In this document: piece after piece, positions 43,851 through 53,956 of the stretch
Numbering within the stretch: the first letter of the stretch is position 1
Layout of the letters: each line of letters starts with the position of its first letter
NCBI GenBank assembly: GCA_023703535.1
Contig: CP097967.1
Location: 222,001 to 286,000, forward strand
From: SAR86 cluster bacterium
Lineage (GTDB): Bacteria; Pseudomonadota; Gammaproteobacteria; Magnimaribacterales; TMED112
DNA: 64,000 nt
Direction of reading: 5' to 3'
Program-made: the position numbers and the translations under genes
The notes under the pieces: model-generated
Database searches by the model: none
Seen by the model: the letters and a program-made list of their open reading frames with translations, nothing else
Told to the model about the DNA's origin: nothing

Positions 43851-45460
43851 GTAATATGCAGAACTGGAATCAAAATGTAGCAAGCATTATTGATTACGCA
43901 CAAAGAAATTTTCCTGAAGTTGAGATTGTCTCAAGAACACTTGATGGAAAAATTCATAAATCGAATTATGGTGAAGTTGCCAAACGATCTAAAAAAGTTG
44001 GTGATTCACTAGAAAAATATGGAATTAAGAAAGGTCAAAATGTTGGCTCTTTAGCACTTAATACTTACAGAAATATGGAGCTTTACTACGGCATTTCAGG
44101 TATGGGAGCTGTAATGCATACTATTAACTTTAGGCTCCATCCAGAGCAAGTGGTCTACATAATAAATCATGCTGAAAATAGAATAATTTTTACTGAAACA
44201 GTTTTTGCACCATTACTTGAAGCTGTACAGGATAAGTGTCCAACAGTAGAGCAATATGTTCTTCTTTGTTCAAAAGAGGAAATGCCTGAATCAAATCTTA
44301 AAAATGCGGTTTCCTATGAGGAATTTATTGAAAAGGGTGATGAGAATTATGAGTGGCCACTCTTGGATGAGGATGCACCGTGTGGTTTATGTTATACATC
44401 AGGCACAACCGGTAATCCAAAAGGAGTTCTTTATTCTCACAAATCAACTTTATTGCATGCTTGGGCTGGATCCTCTGCGAATGGATTAGGTTTTACAAGA
44501 AGCGACTCTATTTTAATGGTAGTGCCAATGTTTCATGTTATGGGCTGGGGACTTCCATATATTGGCGCTATGAATGGTATTAAGCTCGTTCTACCAGGTA
44601 TGGGTATGGATGGAGCTGCATTGGTTGAATTAATCCAAAAAGAGCAAGTAACTTTAGCCTTCGGAGTGCCAACAATTTGGTTGGGATTGTTAAATTATTG
44701 TACTGAGCAAAAAATCACTCTGGATAGCGTAAAACAAACTGTAATTGGAGGCTCTGCGGTGCCATATTCAATGATTAAACAATTTGACGAAGAGCACGAC
44801 GTAAATGTAGTCCAAGGTTGGGGCATGACTGAAACAAGTCCACTTGCCACAGCCAATCTTAGAACCAAAGAAATGGAAGCAATGCCAAAAGAAGAAATGT
44901 ACAAACTTCAAACAAAGCAAGGTAAACCAGTTTATGGAGTAGAGCTAAAAATTGTTGATGATGACGGCAAAAGATTGCCAGAAGACGGTGAAGCATTTGG
45001 TAGACTTCTGATCAGGGGACCATGGGTAAATAAAAGATATTATAAATTTGAAGAAGATGCTGTTGATGCAGACGGATGGTTTGATACTGGAGATATTTCA
45101 AGTATAGATCCTGCCGGATATATGACTATCGTTGATAGAGCAAAAGATGTCATTAAATCAGGAGGAGAGTGGATAAGTTCTGTTGATTTAGAAAATGTTG
45201 CTCAAGGACATCCTGATGTTATGCAAGCCTGTGTAATTGGAGTAGCTCATCCAAAGTGGGATGAGAGGCCTCTTTTATTAATTGTTGCTGCAGGAGATAA
45301 AAAGGATAAAGAATCTATATACAGCTTTTTAGAAGATAAAATTGCTAAATGGTGGAAGCCAGATGATATAGTATTTGTTGACGAATTACCTTTAGGAGCA
45401 ACTGGTAAAGTTCTAAAGGTTAATCTTAGAGATCAATTTAAAGATCATCTAATGAAATAG
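43847..45460 (+). CDS. Acyl-CoA synthetase (AlkK/DmdB-like)
   Basis: AMP-forming ligase that activates a fatty or related acid to its CoA thioester. ATG 43847 ([10 protein letters not shown]) has an aggggcg site and overlaps the upstream stop by 4 bases; an earlier in-frame ATG at 43805 lies within the GH84-like gene. It has 537 residues. The P-loop is [17 protein letters not shown], the A5 motif [11 protein letters not shown] and the hinge region [16 protein letters not shown], with the final Lys in GATGKVLKV. The [18 protein letters not shown] segment resembles medium-chain AlkK and methylthiopropionate DmdB ligases. The true substrate is open. The adjacent MaoC hydratase supports acyl-CoA metabolism. 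Confidence 0.9.
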   Translation: MSNMQNWNQNVASIIDYAQRNFPEVEIVSRTLDGKIHKSNYGEVAKRSKKVGDSLEKYGIKKGQNVGSLALNTYRNMELYYGISGMGAVMHTINFRLHPEQVVYIINHAENRIIFTETVFAPLLEAVQDKCPTVEQYVLLCSKEEMPESNLKNAVSYEEFIEKGDENYEWPLLDEDAPCGLCYTSGTTGNPKGVLYSHKSTLLHAWAGSSANGLGFTRSDSILMVVPMFHVMGWGLPYIGAMNGIKLVLPGMGMDGAALVELIQKEQVTLAFGVPTIWLGLLNYCTEQKITLDSVKQTVIGGSAVPYSMIKQFDEEHDVNVVQGWGMTETSPLATANLRTKEMEAMPKEEMYKLQTKQGKPVYGVELKIVDDDGKRLPEDGEAFGRLLIRGPWVNKRYYKFEEDAVDADGWFDTGDISSIDPAGYMTIVDRAKDVIKSGGEWISSVDLENVAQGHPDVMQACVIGVAHPKWDERPLLLIVAAGDKKDKESIYSFLEDKIAKWWKPDDIVFVDELPLGATGKVLKVNLRDQFKDHLMK

Positions 45461-45469
45461 GAGAAAAAA

Positions 45470-45919
45470 ATGGAAGCAATAAAACCCGAAGATTTACATA
45501 AAGAAATCGGAAAAGTGCAAAGCACATCTTGGTTTAAAGTTGACCAAGGCATGATAAATACATTTGCAGATGTAACAGATGATCCACAATTCATTCATGT
45601 GGATCCTGAGAGAGCTAAACCAATATTTGGAAGCACAATAGCACATGGAGCTCTTATGCTTTCACTATCTGTGGGAAAAGGTTATGAAACAGCCATTCCT
45701 ATTGAAGGCACTAAAATGGCTATGAACTATGGATACGACAAAATTAGATTTGTAAGTCCAGTTCCGGTTGACTCAAACTGCAGATATAACAGTGAACTAA
45801 TTGAAGTAACTGAAAAAGAAGGTGGTCGTTGGCTGCTTAAATTTAAAATTGAGCTTGAGGTTGAAGGTGCAGATAAACCTGGTTTTGTTGCCGAAAATCT
45901 CGCAATGATATTTGTATAA
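45470..45919 (+). CDS. MaoC-like enoyl-CoA hydratase
   Basis: A 149-residue hot-dog-fold protein of the MaoC/R-specific hydratase family. The hydratase-2 motif is visible as DDPQFIHVDPERAKPIF followed by GSTIAHGALMLSL, with the catalytic Asp and His. It should hydrate a trans-2-enoyl-CoA or act on a similar thioester. It begins 9 bases after the acyl-CoA ligase stop with a good aggaga site, and the two probably act on the same acyl chain. The 3' end overlaps the next TTG start by 8 bases. Confidence 0.88.
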   Translation: MEAIKPEDLHKEIGKVQSTSWFKVDQGMINTFADVTDDPQFIHVDPERAKPIFGSTIAHGALMLSLSVGKGYETAIPIEGTKMAMNYGYDKIRFVSPVPVDSNCRYNSELIEVTEKEGGRWLLKFKIELEVEGADKPGFVAENLAMIFV

Positions 45920-47033
45920 ACACCTAGCAAAGTTAGTTCTTATAATTTTTGTAATCACTGGATGCTCCAGTGATTACGAGAATATCAATGATTGTAAAAG
46001 TCTAGGCACTCTAGAATTAATATGTAATCTACAAAACCCTGAAGATTTTGCCAAAATTCCTGAAGAGGATTCTATTGTAGTATCCCAATTTGCCGGCCTA
46101 CCTGAATTGAATGAAGGAAGGGTTTTAATTGGCAAACTTTCGAAGCTTGATCTAAAAACTAATGAGATAGAAGATTTTGATATAGAGTTTTTAGAGAAAA
46201 ATAGTTTAGGCATCGGAGATGAAAATTGCGAACCATATAAAGATTTTTACCCACATGGCATAGATATTTATGAGGGTATAAAACTTACTGGTGAGAACTT
46301 AAGTCCTTTTTTAGAGGAAGCTTCATTACTTGCTGTAGTAAATCATCAAAAAGTAAGCAGTATAGAATTTTTTCTAATTTTTCCTGATTATGTAACCTTC
46401 TCAGACAAAACAAACCCAACATTAATTTGGGTTGGATGTACAAAAGCACCAAAAGAAAATACCTATTTCAATGATGTTGTTGTTTACGATAACGAAGGCT
46501 CATTTTTTGCCACTCACCAGTATGATAAAGACCTGGGTTTTTACTACCTCTTCTTTCTAAATATTTTTAGATTTGATACTGGTCATGTGTATGAATGGAA
46601 TTCAAAAGTTGGTTATTCTATTGTACCGAAATCAGCTGGCACTTGGCCAAATGGCATTGAAATGATTAATGATAATTTATACGTCAATTACAGAATGAAT
46701 GGCATGATCTCAAAATTTAGCAATGACAGTCGAAATGACTTAGTTTTACGAACATTCTTAAATGGTGGCCCAGATAATGTCATCGCTGTAGGTGATGAAC
46801 TTTGGATTGGCGGACAAAATACCGATCTTGGCGGACTGGCATGTATTGAAGAAACAGTTTTACAATGTCCAACACCTTTTTTTGTCATTCATGCTGATAA
46901 AGATTTGAACATTATAGAAGAATACAATTTTGCCGATGTTGCTTTTGGTGGAGCCTCAGTTGCATATCCATTTGAGGATAAAGTTTTTGTTGGTGCTTAC
47001 AAATCTGATCGAATAGCTATTTTTGAGAAATGA
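45912..47033 (+). CDS. Lipoprotein with arylesterase/SMP-30-like beta-propeller
   Basis: A 373-residue predicted lipoprotein. The TTG start at 45912 is needed to include the signal peptide (KHLAKLVLIIFVITGC), with lipidation at Cys18. The mature part contains PHGIDIYEG followed later by LLAVVNHQK and PNGIEMINDNLYVNYRM, the spacing seen in paraoxonase/SMP-30/strictosidine-synthase-like six-bladed propellers. A lactonase or esterase role is a guess from fold alone. Several paired cysteines suggest a periplasmic or surface location. It overlaps the MaoC gene and the next gene by 8 and 4 bases. Confidence 0.68.
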   Translation: MYKHLAKLVLIIFVITGCSSDYENINDCKSLGTLELICNLQNPEDFAKIPEEDSIVVSQFAGLPELNEGRVLIGKLSKLDLKTNEIEDFDIEFLEKNSLGIGDENCEPYKDFYPHGIDIYEGIKLTGENLSPFLEEASLLAVVNHQKVSSIEFFLIFPDYVTFSDKTNPTLIWVGCTKAPKENTYFNDVVVYDNEGSFFATHQYDKDLGFYYLFFLNIFRFDTGHVYEWNSKVGYSIVPKSAGTWPNGIEMINDNLYVNYRMNGMISKFSNDSRNDLVLRTFLNGGPDNVIAVGDELWIGGQNTDLGGLACIEETVLQCPTPFFVIHADKDLNIIEEYNFADVAFGGASVAYPFEDKVFVGAYKSDRIAIFEK

Positions 47034-47917
47034 AATTTTTATTTGCACTCTTTCTAAGTATAAATTTACATGCTTCAACACATTTTTTTGTTCTAGGTTC
47101 TGGCACACCGAATCCTAACCCAGAGAGAATGGGATCAGCATATCTAGTTCTAGTTGATGACACGCCATATTTATTTGACTTTGGTCCAGGCGTAGTGCGA
47201 AGAGTGGCTGCACTAACAACTAACTGGGGCGGGAGTTTTTCAAACTTTGATGTAACAAAGCTTGAGTACGCTTTTCTAAGCCATATTCACTCTGATCACA
47301 CTTTAGGTTTAGCGGATTTGATAATTACACCCTGGATAATGGGGCGGGATAAGCCACTAAAGATTTTTGGTCCTGAAGCAGCAAAAGATATGGCAGAACA
47401 TATTATCAAGGCTTATCAACCTGATATTGATTACAGAATTTATGGTACTCAACCACAAAATGATAAAGGTTATAAAACAATTTTTACGAGCATTGCAGAG
47501 GGGGCTATTTATGAGGATGATAATATTTCAGTAACTGCATTTCTTAACGATCATGGTGATCTTTCTGACTCCTATGGTTTCTTAGTAAAAACAAAAGATA
47601 AAACAATTTTAATTTCAGGAGATACTGGCCCCTCTAAAAATTTAATGAAATACGGCAAAGATATTGATATTTTAGTGCATGAGGTTTACTCACAAGCAGG
47701 ATTTGAAAAGAAAGAGCCAGATTGGAAAATTTATCATAAAGCCCATCACACCAGTCCAAGCGAATTAGCAAAAATTGCTAATCAGCTAAAGCCAAAAACA
47801 TTAGTTTTATCTCACATACTTTTTTGGGGCTCAACAGAAGAAGAGATTCTTGCTGAAATATCACAACATTATGCTGGAGAGGTTGTGTTAGCTAATGATC
47901 TCGCTGAAATCAATTAA
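47030..47917 (+). CDS. Secreted metallo-beta-lactamase-fold hydrolase
   Basis: A 295-residue enzyme with an N-terminal signal peptide (MKFLFALFLSINLHAS). It has the MBL-fold metal site LSHIHSDHTLGLADL (H-x-H-x-D-H, about residues 82-96), a later DHGD, an Asp in ISGDTGPSKNL and a final His in LVLSHILFW. The GSGTPNPNPERMGSAYLVLV opening resembles the RNase Z/arylsulfatase-like subgroup, but the signal peptide makes an RNA substrate unlikely. It is last in the nine-gene run, overlapping the propeller lipoprotein by 4 bases. The substrate is unknown. Confidence 0.82.
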   Translation: MKFLFALFLSINLHASTHFFVLGSGTPNPNPERMGSAYLVLVDDTPYLFDFGPGVVRRVAALTTNWGGSFSNFDVTKLEYAFLSHIHSDHTLGLADLIITPWIMGRDKPLKIFGPEAAKDMAEHIIKAYQPDIDYRIYGTQPQNDKGYKTIFTSIAEGAIYEDDNISVTAFLNDHGDLSDSYGFLVKTKDKTILISGDTGPSKNLMKYGKDIDILVHEVYSQAGFEKKEPDWKIYHKAHHTSPSELAKIANQLKPKTLVLSHILFWGSTEEEILAEISQHYAGEVVLANDLAEIN

Positions 47918-47973
47918 TATTTTTATATTTTTCAATAAAATCATGTTTCATCATAAATTGTTAAAATGAAAAA

Positions 47974-48492
47974 ATGTTTAAATCTGAATTGATATGTTTT
48001 AAAAAAACAGAATTCATGGAATCTTTTTCAAAGCAAAGACTTCACATAGTTTATGATGAAATATTCAATAGAACTCACATCTATAACCAATCCAACAAAT
48101 CCTCTGTTGTTGAAATGCTTAGCCTCTCTGAAATCTCTAAGGAGAATCTAGGGAAATATAAGAGAAATTTTTCAAAAGAAGCATGGAATAGTAAGTTTGA
48201 AGATGAGGAACACTTGCCAACAATAGGCGAACAACTTGAAAATAATATTGAAGGAGAAAATCTTTTTATTTTTACAGCAAATTTTGGAATTAATTTTTAC
48301 TGGACAAGTGATTCAAGGAAAGGAGAGATGGGGAAAGATGAAAGGGATTATTGGAGCAGTGAGATTTTTAAAGATTTCTTCCATTTACCAGATGAAAGTG
48401 TGATTAATGATGTCCTTTTTAATGAGGATATGCGCATTAGGCGACCTATAGATAAAAGTTTAGATGAAAGTATTTTAAAAACTTGGGATTAA
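47974..48492 (+). CDS. Hypothetical protein, 172 residues, unrecognised
   Basis: I do not recognise this protein. It starts at ATG 47974 with no good ribosome-binding site, after 56 AT-rich bases that may hold its promoter. The sequence is soluble-looking, rich in Glu, Lys, Phe and Asp, with no signal peptide or membrane helix. Notable segments are LFIFTANFGINFYWTSDSRK and the charged C-terminus NEDMRIRRPIDKSLDESI. It ends 2 bases before the convergent gatB stop. Its length and codon make-up look like those of neighbouring genes, so it is probably real. Confidence 0.6.
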   Translation: MFKSELICFKKTEFMESFSKQRLHIVYDEIFNRTHIYNQSNKSSVVEMLSLSEISKENLGKYKRNFSKEAWNSKFEDEEHLPTIGEQLENNIEGENLFIFTANFGINFYWTSDSRKGEMGKDERDYWSSEIFKDFFHLPDESVINDVLFNEDMRIRRPIDKSLDESILKTWD

Positions 48493-48494
48493 AT

Positions 48495-49934
48495 TCAACC
48501 TAGTATTTTATTTTTAAGTAGTTTGTTCACAAGGCCTGGATTTGCCTTCCCCTCTGTGGCTTTCATAACTTGACCAACAAAGAAACCAAATAGTTTGTCT
48601 TTGCCAGATTTATAAGCTTCTACCTGGCTTGTATTTTCTGCAAGAATTTTATCAATGATTTTCTCTAACTCGCCTTCGTCTGAGATTTGTTGCATGCCTT
48701 GGCCTTCTATAATTTTGGCTACATCTTCGCCTGATTGCCAAACTTCATCTAAAACATCTTTCGCAATTTTTCCTGAGATAGTGTTATTAGAGATGTTTTG
48801 AATAAGTTTAGAGAAATTTACCGCATTAACTTTACTCTCTTTAAGACTGATATCATTTTTATTCAACAACGCATTGAGATCGCCTATTATCCACTTAGCT
48901 GCAAGCTCAACATCGGCCTCTTTTGCAACTTCTTCAAAGAAATCAGCAGTTGATTTATCAGCACATAATACGCCAGCATCATATTCATTAAGGTTGTAGG
49001 TTTCCATGAGTCTTTTTTGCTTCTCCTCTGGCAGTTCACTTAAATTATCTTTAATTTCTTTCACTAATTCTTCTGATATTTCATGAGGTACTAAGTCTGG
49101 ACAAGGAAAGTAGCGATAGTCATTAGCAAATTCTTTTGTTCTCATCGATCTTGTTTCGTCTTTTATAGAATCATAAAGTCTTGTTTCTTGCTCAACCTTT
49201 TCCCCTGATTCCAAAACTTTGATTTGCCTTTTAATTTCAAAGTTTATGGCTTTCTCCACAAATCTGAATGAATTGATATTTTTTATTTCTGCCCTAATGC
49301 CAAACTCTTTATCATCAGGTCGCATGATAGAAACATTAGCATCACAACGCATTGAGCCCTGTGACATATCTCCATCAGAAATATCTAAATAAGTGATAAT
49401 TTGATGAATTTTCTTTAAGTACTTTACAGCCTCTTCTGCTGAGCGAATATCAGGCTCAGATACAATCTCAAGGAGTGGTACTCCTGATCTATTTAAATCC
49501 ACAACTGACTCACTATCATACACATCATGCATTGATTTCCCTGCATCTTCTTCTAGATGTGCTTGATGAATCCTAACTTGTTTGCCTTCAACATCAACAA
49601 CACCATTTTTTACAATTGGATAATGTAGTTGTGTTATTTGATAGCCTTTTGGTAAATCTGGATAGAAATAATTTTTTCTATCAAAGACCATTGTTTTAGC
49701 AATTTCTGCATTTGTCGCTAGACCAAAAGCTATTCCCTGTTTCACAGCACCGTCATTAAGCACAGGTAAAACACCAGGCAGACCCATATCAATAAGGTCT
49801 ACAAGAGTATTTGCCTCTTCACCAAATTGATTTTTAGCGGGAGAAAAAAGCTTTGTATTGGTTTGTAACTGGACATGAATTTCAAGACCAATTACAGGTT
49901 GCCAACCATTAACTAGGGTGTCATTTTGTGCCAA
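48495..49934 (-). CDS. gatB: Aspartyl/glutamyl-tRNA amidotransferase subunit B
   Basis: tRNA-binding and kinase subunit of GatCAB, which converts Glu-tRNA-Gln and/or Asp-tRNA-Asn to the amide form. It has 479 residues: the cradle domain (PVIGLEIHVQLQTNTKLFSP, HLEEDAGKSMHD, VDLNRSGVPLLEIVSEPD) followed by the helical and YqeY-like tail domains. TTG 49934 is the start, set by a consensus AGGAGGTGA at 49939-49947. It overlaps gatA by 22 bases. Confidence 0.96.
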   Translation of the reverse strand: MAQNDTLVNGWQPVIGLEIHVQLQTNTKLFSPAKNQFGEEANTLVDLIDMGLPGVLPVLNDGAVKQGIAFGLATNAEIAKTMVFDRKNYFYPDLPKGYQITQLHYPIVKNGVVDVEGKQVRIHQAHLEEDAGKSMHDVYDSESVVDLNRSGVPLLEIVSEPDIRSAEEAVKYLKKIHQIITYLDISDGDMSQGSMRCDANVSIMRPDDKEFGIRAEIKNINSFRFVEKAINFEIKRQIKVLESGEKVEQETRLYDSIKDETRSMRTKEFANDYRYFPCPDLVPHEISEELVKEIKDNLSELPEEKQKRLMETYNLNEYDAGVLCADKSTADFFEEVAKEADVELAAKWIIGDLNALLNKNDISLKESKVNAVNFSKLIQNISNNTISGKIAKDVLDEVWQSGEDVAKIIEGQGMQQISDEGELEKIIDKILAENTSQVEAYKSGKDKLFGFFVGQVMKATEGKANPGLVNKLLKNKILG

Positions 49935-51340
49935 TCTGTCACCTCCTGCATTTTATGTGCGGTATTTAGTAATAATTCCTCTGAGAAATAATTTCCAACA
50001 AATTGTGCGCCTATCGGAAGGTTCTTTGAAAAACCATTAGGTAAGGACATAGCTGGTAGCCCTGCGAGATTTGCTGGAATGGTTAATAAATCTTCTTTAT
50101 ACATTCTGTTTGGATCTGTACTTTCTCTATTCATTTCAAATGCTTGATCTAGAGTTGTAGGTAAAAAAACTAAATCAACATCCTTAAAAAATTCATCAAA
50201 TTTGGATTTAATCATTCTTCTTACTTTTTGTGCTTTTCTATAATACGCATCATAAAAACCTGCAGATAGAACATAAGACCCAATTAAAATTCTCTTTTGC
50301 ACTTCATCTCCAAAGCCCTCAGCTCTAGTTTTTAGATACAGTTCGCTTATATTTTTTGCCTCTGACCTATGGCCATATTTAACACCATCAAATCTTGATA
50401 AATTTGAAGAGCATTCAGCTGGAGCAATAACATAATATGAGCAAATACCACTTGATAGTTCTGTAAAGTCTAATTCAACAAAACTATGCCCTAATTGTTC
50501 AAGTATTTTTTTAGAACTTTCATAAGCATTTAATACTTCTTCTGATATTCCAAGATTTTCAATACCCTTTAAGATGCCAATCTTTAATTTACCAAAATCT
50601 TTATTTAATCCTTTTTCATAATCAATAGATTCTCTTTTTGAACAGGTAGAGTCTTTCTCATCATAAGACGCCATGGCATTGAGTAATGCTGAACAGGCAA
50701 AAGCATCTCTAGCTAGAGGGCCAGCTTGATCCATGCTAGAGCAAAAAGCAATCATTCCCCATCTAGAAACAAGGCCGTAAGTAGGTTTAAGTCCAGTAAT
50801 TCCACAAAGAGCAGCAGGTTGTCTTATCGAGCCTCCAGTATCTGTACCAGTAGAAATTGTTGTAATATCAGCAGCGACACAGGCAGCAGAGCCACCTGAA
50901 CTCCCTCCAGGAACTAATGATTGACCCCAAGGATTCTTAACAGGACCAAAGAAGCTAGTTTCATTCGATGAGCCCATAGCAAATTCATCCATATTTGTCT
51001 TGCCAATCATAATGGAACCAGCATCATTACAATTTTTTGTCACAGTGGACTCATATGGCGGGATAAAATTTTCTAACATTTTGGATGCACATGTAGTTTT
51101 TTTTCCGTCAGTACAAAAAATATCTTTATGGGCAATAGGAATTCCACCGAGAGGTTTGTCTTTAAACTCATCAAAATTCGCGTCAATATTTGATGCTCGC
51201 TCCAATGCATATTCTTCAAAGTGACTTATAAATGCATTGAGTTCACTCTTTTCTTTTGCTTTTTTTAGACTTTCTTCAGTTAGTTCTTTAGCAGAGACTT
51301 GTTTTTTTCGAAAGTTATTTCTTGTTTCTTGGAAATTCAT
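49913..51340 (-). CDS. gatA: Aspartyl/glutamyl-tRNA amidotransferase subunit A
   Basis: Amidase subunit that liberates ammonia from glutamine for GatB. It has 475 residues. The amidase signature Ser-cisSer-Lys triad is visible: Lys in PIAHKDIFCTDG and the two Ser in GGSSGGSAACVAADI and TGTDTGGSIRQPA. SRWGMIAFCSSMDQAGP follows. The order on the minus strand is gatC-gatA-gatB with 4- and 22-base overlaps. Confidence 0.97.
   Translation of the reverse strand: MNFQETRNNFRKKQVSAKELTEESLKKAKEKSELNAFISHFEEYALERASNIDANFDEFKDKPLGGIPIAHKDIFCTDGKKTTCASKMLENFIPPYESTVTKNCNDAGSIMIGKTNMDEFAMGSSNETSFFGPVKNPWGQSLVPGGSSGGSAACVAADITTISTGTDTGGSIRQPAALCGITGLKPTYGLVSRWGMIAFCSSMDQAGPLARDAFACSALLNAMASYDEKDSTCSKRESIDYEKGLNKDFGKLKIGILKGIENLGISEEVLNAYESSKKILEQLGHSFVELDFTELSSGICSYYVIAPAECSSNLSRFDGVKYGHRSEAKNISELYLKTRAEGFGDEVQKRILIGSYVLSAGFYDAYYRKAQKVRRMIKSKFDEFFKDVDLVFLPTTLDQAFEMNRESTDPNRMYKEDLLTIPANLAGLPAMSLPNGFSKNLPIGAQFVGNYFSEELLLNTAHKMQEVTDWHKMTP
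49939..49947 (-). promoter_or_regulatory. Consensus ribosome-binding site for gatB
   Basis: The minus strand reads AGGAGGTGA, a full match to the anti-Shine-Dalgarno sequence, 4 bases before the TTG at 49934. It lies inside the gatA coding sequence and settles the TTG as the gatB start. Confidence 0.85.
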
Positions 51341-51618
51341 TCAACTATTTTTGGTACAACGAAGTAATCTTCGTCAGATTTAGGCGACTTTTTTAAAAAC
51401 TCTTTCTTTTTATTTCTGTTTTTTTCTTCATCTGAGCGGCTTACATTAGTAAGCTCAAGCGGATTATTCAGTGGCTCAAACTTATCGAGGTCCAGATCAT
51501 TCATTTGATCGATCATTTCGAAAGTGTTTTGCAATTTTTCTATTGTTTTATCTTGATCTTCCTCTTTTACTTGGAGACGCGCCAAAAATAATAGATTTTT
51601 TAACTCGATTTTATTCAT
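51337..51618 (-). CDS. gatC: Aspartyl/glutamyl-tRNA amidotransferase subunit C
   Basis: Small subunit that wraps around GatA and stabilises the GatCAB complex. The 93 residues are typical. Family features are LLFLARLQVKEED near the start and the central LDKFEPLNNPLELTNVSRSDE, where the PLxH motif of most GatC proteins appears as NPLE. It is the first gene of gatCAB, divergent from mreB with 49 bases between starts, the classic gatCAB/mreBCD arrangement. Confidence 0.92.
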   Translation of the reverse strand: MNKIELKNLLFLARLQVKEEDQDKTIEKLQNTFEMIDQMNDLDLDKFEPLNNPLELTNVSRSDEEKNRNKKKEFLKKSPKSDEDYFVVPKIVE

Positions 51619-51667
51619 TAAAAGCCTTATTCTATAAAGTTCTCAATATTATAGAGATATATTTGAA

Positions 51668-52708
51668 ATGTTAAAATTTTTAAAAGGTTTATTTTCTAAT
51701 GATATATCAATTGATTTAGGAACCGCTAACACATTAATTTACACAAAAGAAAATGGAATCGTCTTGGACGAACCTTCTGTAGTGGCAATTAAGGAAACTA
51801 ATGGACAGAAGTCTGTTATTGCCGTAGGACATGATGCAAAAAAAATGCTTGGAAGAACTCCGGGTCAAATGGATGCTATCAGACCATTAAGAGATGGAGT
51901 CATAGCGGACTTTAATGTGACAGAAAAAATGCTCCAGCACTTTATCAAAAAAGTTTCAAATAATAGCATCTTGTCTCCAAGTCCACGGGTTCTAGTTTGC
52001 GTTCCATCAAAGGCAACTCAAGTTGAGAAAAGAGCTATCAGAGAATCAGCATTATCTGCTGGCGCGAGCGTTGTTAAGTTGATTGAGGAACCTATTGCAG
52101 CGGCATTGGGCGCAGGAGTAGACATTGATAAACCTAGAGGCAGTATGGTTATTGATATTGGTGGTGGAACTTCTGAAGTTGCTATCCTGTCTTTGAATGG
52201 AATTGTTTATTCAGAGTCTCTAAAAGTTGGTGGCGATAAATTTGACGAGGCAATACAGGCTTATGTTAGAAGAAAATTTGGAGTAGTAATTGGAGAAACA
52301 ACAGCCGAATTAATCAAATTACAAGTCGGTTGCGCAACATTAAGTTGTAAAAAAGAATTCGAAGCTTATGAGTTCAGAGGAAGAAATTTAGCTGAAGGTA
52401 TACCTGAATTAGTCATCTTCGAAAAAGAAGATGGCTTTAGAGCGCTCGAAAATCAAACATCAGCAATAGTAAGATCTGTCAGAACTGCACTTGAATTAGC
52501 TCCTCCAGAGCTTGCAGCAGATATATCACAAGATGGAATTGTATTAACTGGAGGTGGAGCACTATTGCATTGTTTAGACACCCTGATAGAACAAAGTACA
52601 GGAATACCTACAACAGTTGCTGAAGATCCTTTAACCTGTGTTGCTAGAGGTGGCGGAATTGCCCTAGGTTTGATGGATAAAGATTTCGATCTTTTTGCTG
52701 ATGAGTAA
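51668..52708 (+). CDS. mreB: Rod shape-determining protein MreB
   Basis: Bacterial actin that directs lateral cell-wall synthesis, implying a rod-shaped cell. The 346 residues are full length. Actin-fold phosphate loops are [13 protein letters not shown] and [18 protein letters not shown], and the adenosine motif is [15 protein letters not shown] likely membrane-binding N-terminus [15 protein letters not shown] is present. The stop overlaps mreC by one base. Confidence 0.97.
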   Translation: MLKFLKGLFSNDISIDLGTANTLIYTKENGIVLDEPSVVAIKETNGQKSVIAVGHDAKKMLGRTPGQMDAIRPLRDGVIADFNVTEKMLQHFIKKVSNNSILSPSPRVLVCVPSKATQVEKRAIRESALSAGASVVKLIEEPIAAALGAGVDIDKPRGSMVIDIGGGTSEVAILSLNGIVYSESLKVGGDKFDEAIQAYVRRKFGVVIGETTAELIKLQVGCATLSCKKEFEAYEFRGRNLAEGIPELVIFEKEDGFRALENQTSAIVRSVRTALELAPPELAADISQDGIVLTGGGALLHCLDTLIEQSTGIPTTVAEDPLTCVARGGGIALGLMDKDFDLFADE

Positions 52709-53505
52709 TGCCAAGAGAAATATTTACATTTAGAAAAAAAATAATTCTCACCTTTTCTTACATTCTTTTAATAGTCGCCCTAGTTTTAAGTTCGAACTAC
52801 TTTAATTTAAACGAAACTTCACAAAGGTATTTAGTGAAGGCATTAAAGATACCTGAAAACTTTATCGAAAACATTTCACAGGAATTTAAAGAATACGAAA
52901 GTTTAAAAATTGTTGATCTCGAAAATGAGATCATAAAATTAAAAAATGATATTTATGAATCAGAACTAAAGGTTAGATCTTTAGAAAATTCAAAATCCTA
53001 TAATACAAATATAACTACATCTAAAAGCACAAAAAAATCTTACGTCTCAGCTTTTGATCAGGTTAATTATAGCTGTTGTAAAAAACATGTAATTTACCTT
53101 CAAGCTGAAAATACTTCAGGTAATCAGGTTTTTTCTGTATCTCAAGGAGATTTTATTATCGGCAAAACAAACGGATTAGTAGCTAATGAATTTAAAGTAA
53201 GACTATTGAGCGATCCTGAAGAATTTATTTCTTTAAAGAATTCAAAAAATTTCTACTGTATAGCCCAAGGAAATGGACTACCACAAGAAACAGTTTGTTT
53301 TAATGAATCAAAAGCATCAACTTATGAAATAGGAGATACATTTTTTTCAACAGGGTTCGATGGAATTTACCCAAAAAACTTAATCGCTGGAAAGCTGACT
53401 AAAATTGAAATAGTAGAAGGAAATATGTTCAAAGAGAAGTTAACAATTGAGCTTTTCTTTGATCCTTATCAATCCATAGACAAAGGAGTCACTCTATATG
53501 ACTGA
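52708..53505 (+). CDS. mreC: Cell shape-determining protein MreC
   Basis: Single-pass inner-membrane protein linking MreB to the periplasmic wall-synthesis enzymes. It has 265 residues, a little short. One membrane segment (about 12-30), a coiled coil (about 65-95, YESLKIVDLENEIIKLKND) and two beta-barrel lobes in the C-terminal half follow. Its sequence is poorly conserved, and recognition rests on this architecture and its place between mreB and mreD, which it overlaps by 8 bases. Confidence 0.9.
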   Translation: MPREIFTFRKKIILTFSYILLIVALVLSSNYFNLNETSQRYLVKALKIPENFIENISQEFKEYESLKIVDLENEIIKLKNDIYESELKVRSLENSKSYNTNITTSKSTKKSYVSAFDQVNYSCCKKHVIYLQAENTSGNQVFSVSQGDFIIGKTNGLVANEFKVRLLSDPEEFISLKNSKNFYCIAQGNGLPQETVCFNESKASTYEIGDTFFSTGFDGIYPKNLIAGKLTKIEIVEGNMFKEKLTIELFFDPYQSIDKGVTLYD

Positions 53506-53956
53506 TATCTTTAGAATTTTTCGGCTTTTGCTAGTCATAGTTGTAAATTATTTATTGCTTAGCTTTAATTTATGGAAATGGGCACCAGACCTTTTTTTAA
53601 TTCAATCATTATTGGCAATTGTAATTCTCAAAGAGCCCCCTGGAATTTATTATTTTGTTTTTAAGGGTTTTTTAATTGATCTTTTCTTTAGTGAACTTTC
53701 AATTCCGTATACTTTAACTTTTTTTATTATTGGACTGTTTTTAAAATTCTCAAAGATAAATTGGATTCAGAAGTCTTTAGTTGAGCAAGTAACGCTAATT
53801 TTATTGGTAAGTTATTTTCTAAACTTACTATTAAGTACAGTAAATACTTATTCAACTGAAAATGAGCTGAGATTTTTGGTGAATCCATTTATTAATGCGT
53901 TTGTTTGGATACTAATTTTCCTCAATCAAAGAAAAAAATGGTTAAAAAACATTTAA
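53498..53956 (+). CDS. mreD: Rod shape-determining protein MreD
   Basis: Integral membrane partner of MreC in the elongasome. It has 152 residues and about five membrane helices, as expected. PDLFLIQSLLAIVIL and the GFLIDLFFS segment resemble MreD. Position after mreBC supports the call. It overlaps the next gene by 19 bases; maf and rng, which usually follow, are absent. Confidence 0.85.
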   Translation: MTDIFRIFRLLLVIVVNYLLLSFNLWKWAPDLFLIQSLLAIVILKEPPGIYYFVFKGFLIDLFFSELSIPYTLTFFIIGLFLKFSKINWIQKSLVEQVTLILLVSYFLNLLLSTVNTYSTENELRFLVNPFINAFVWILIFLNQRKKWLKNI

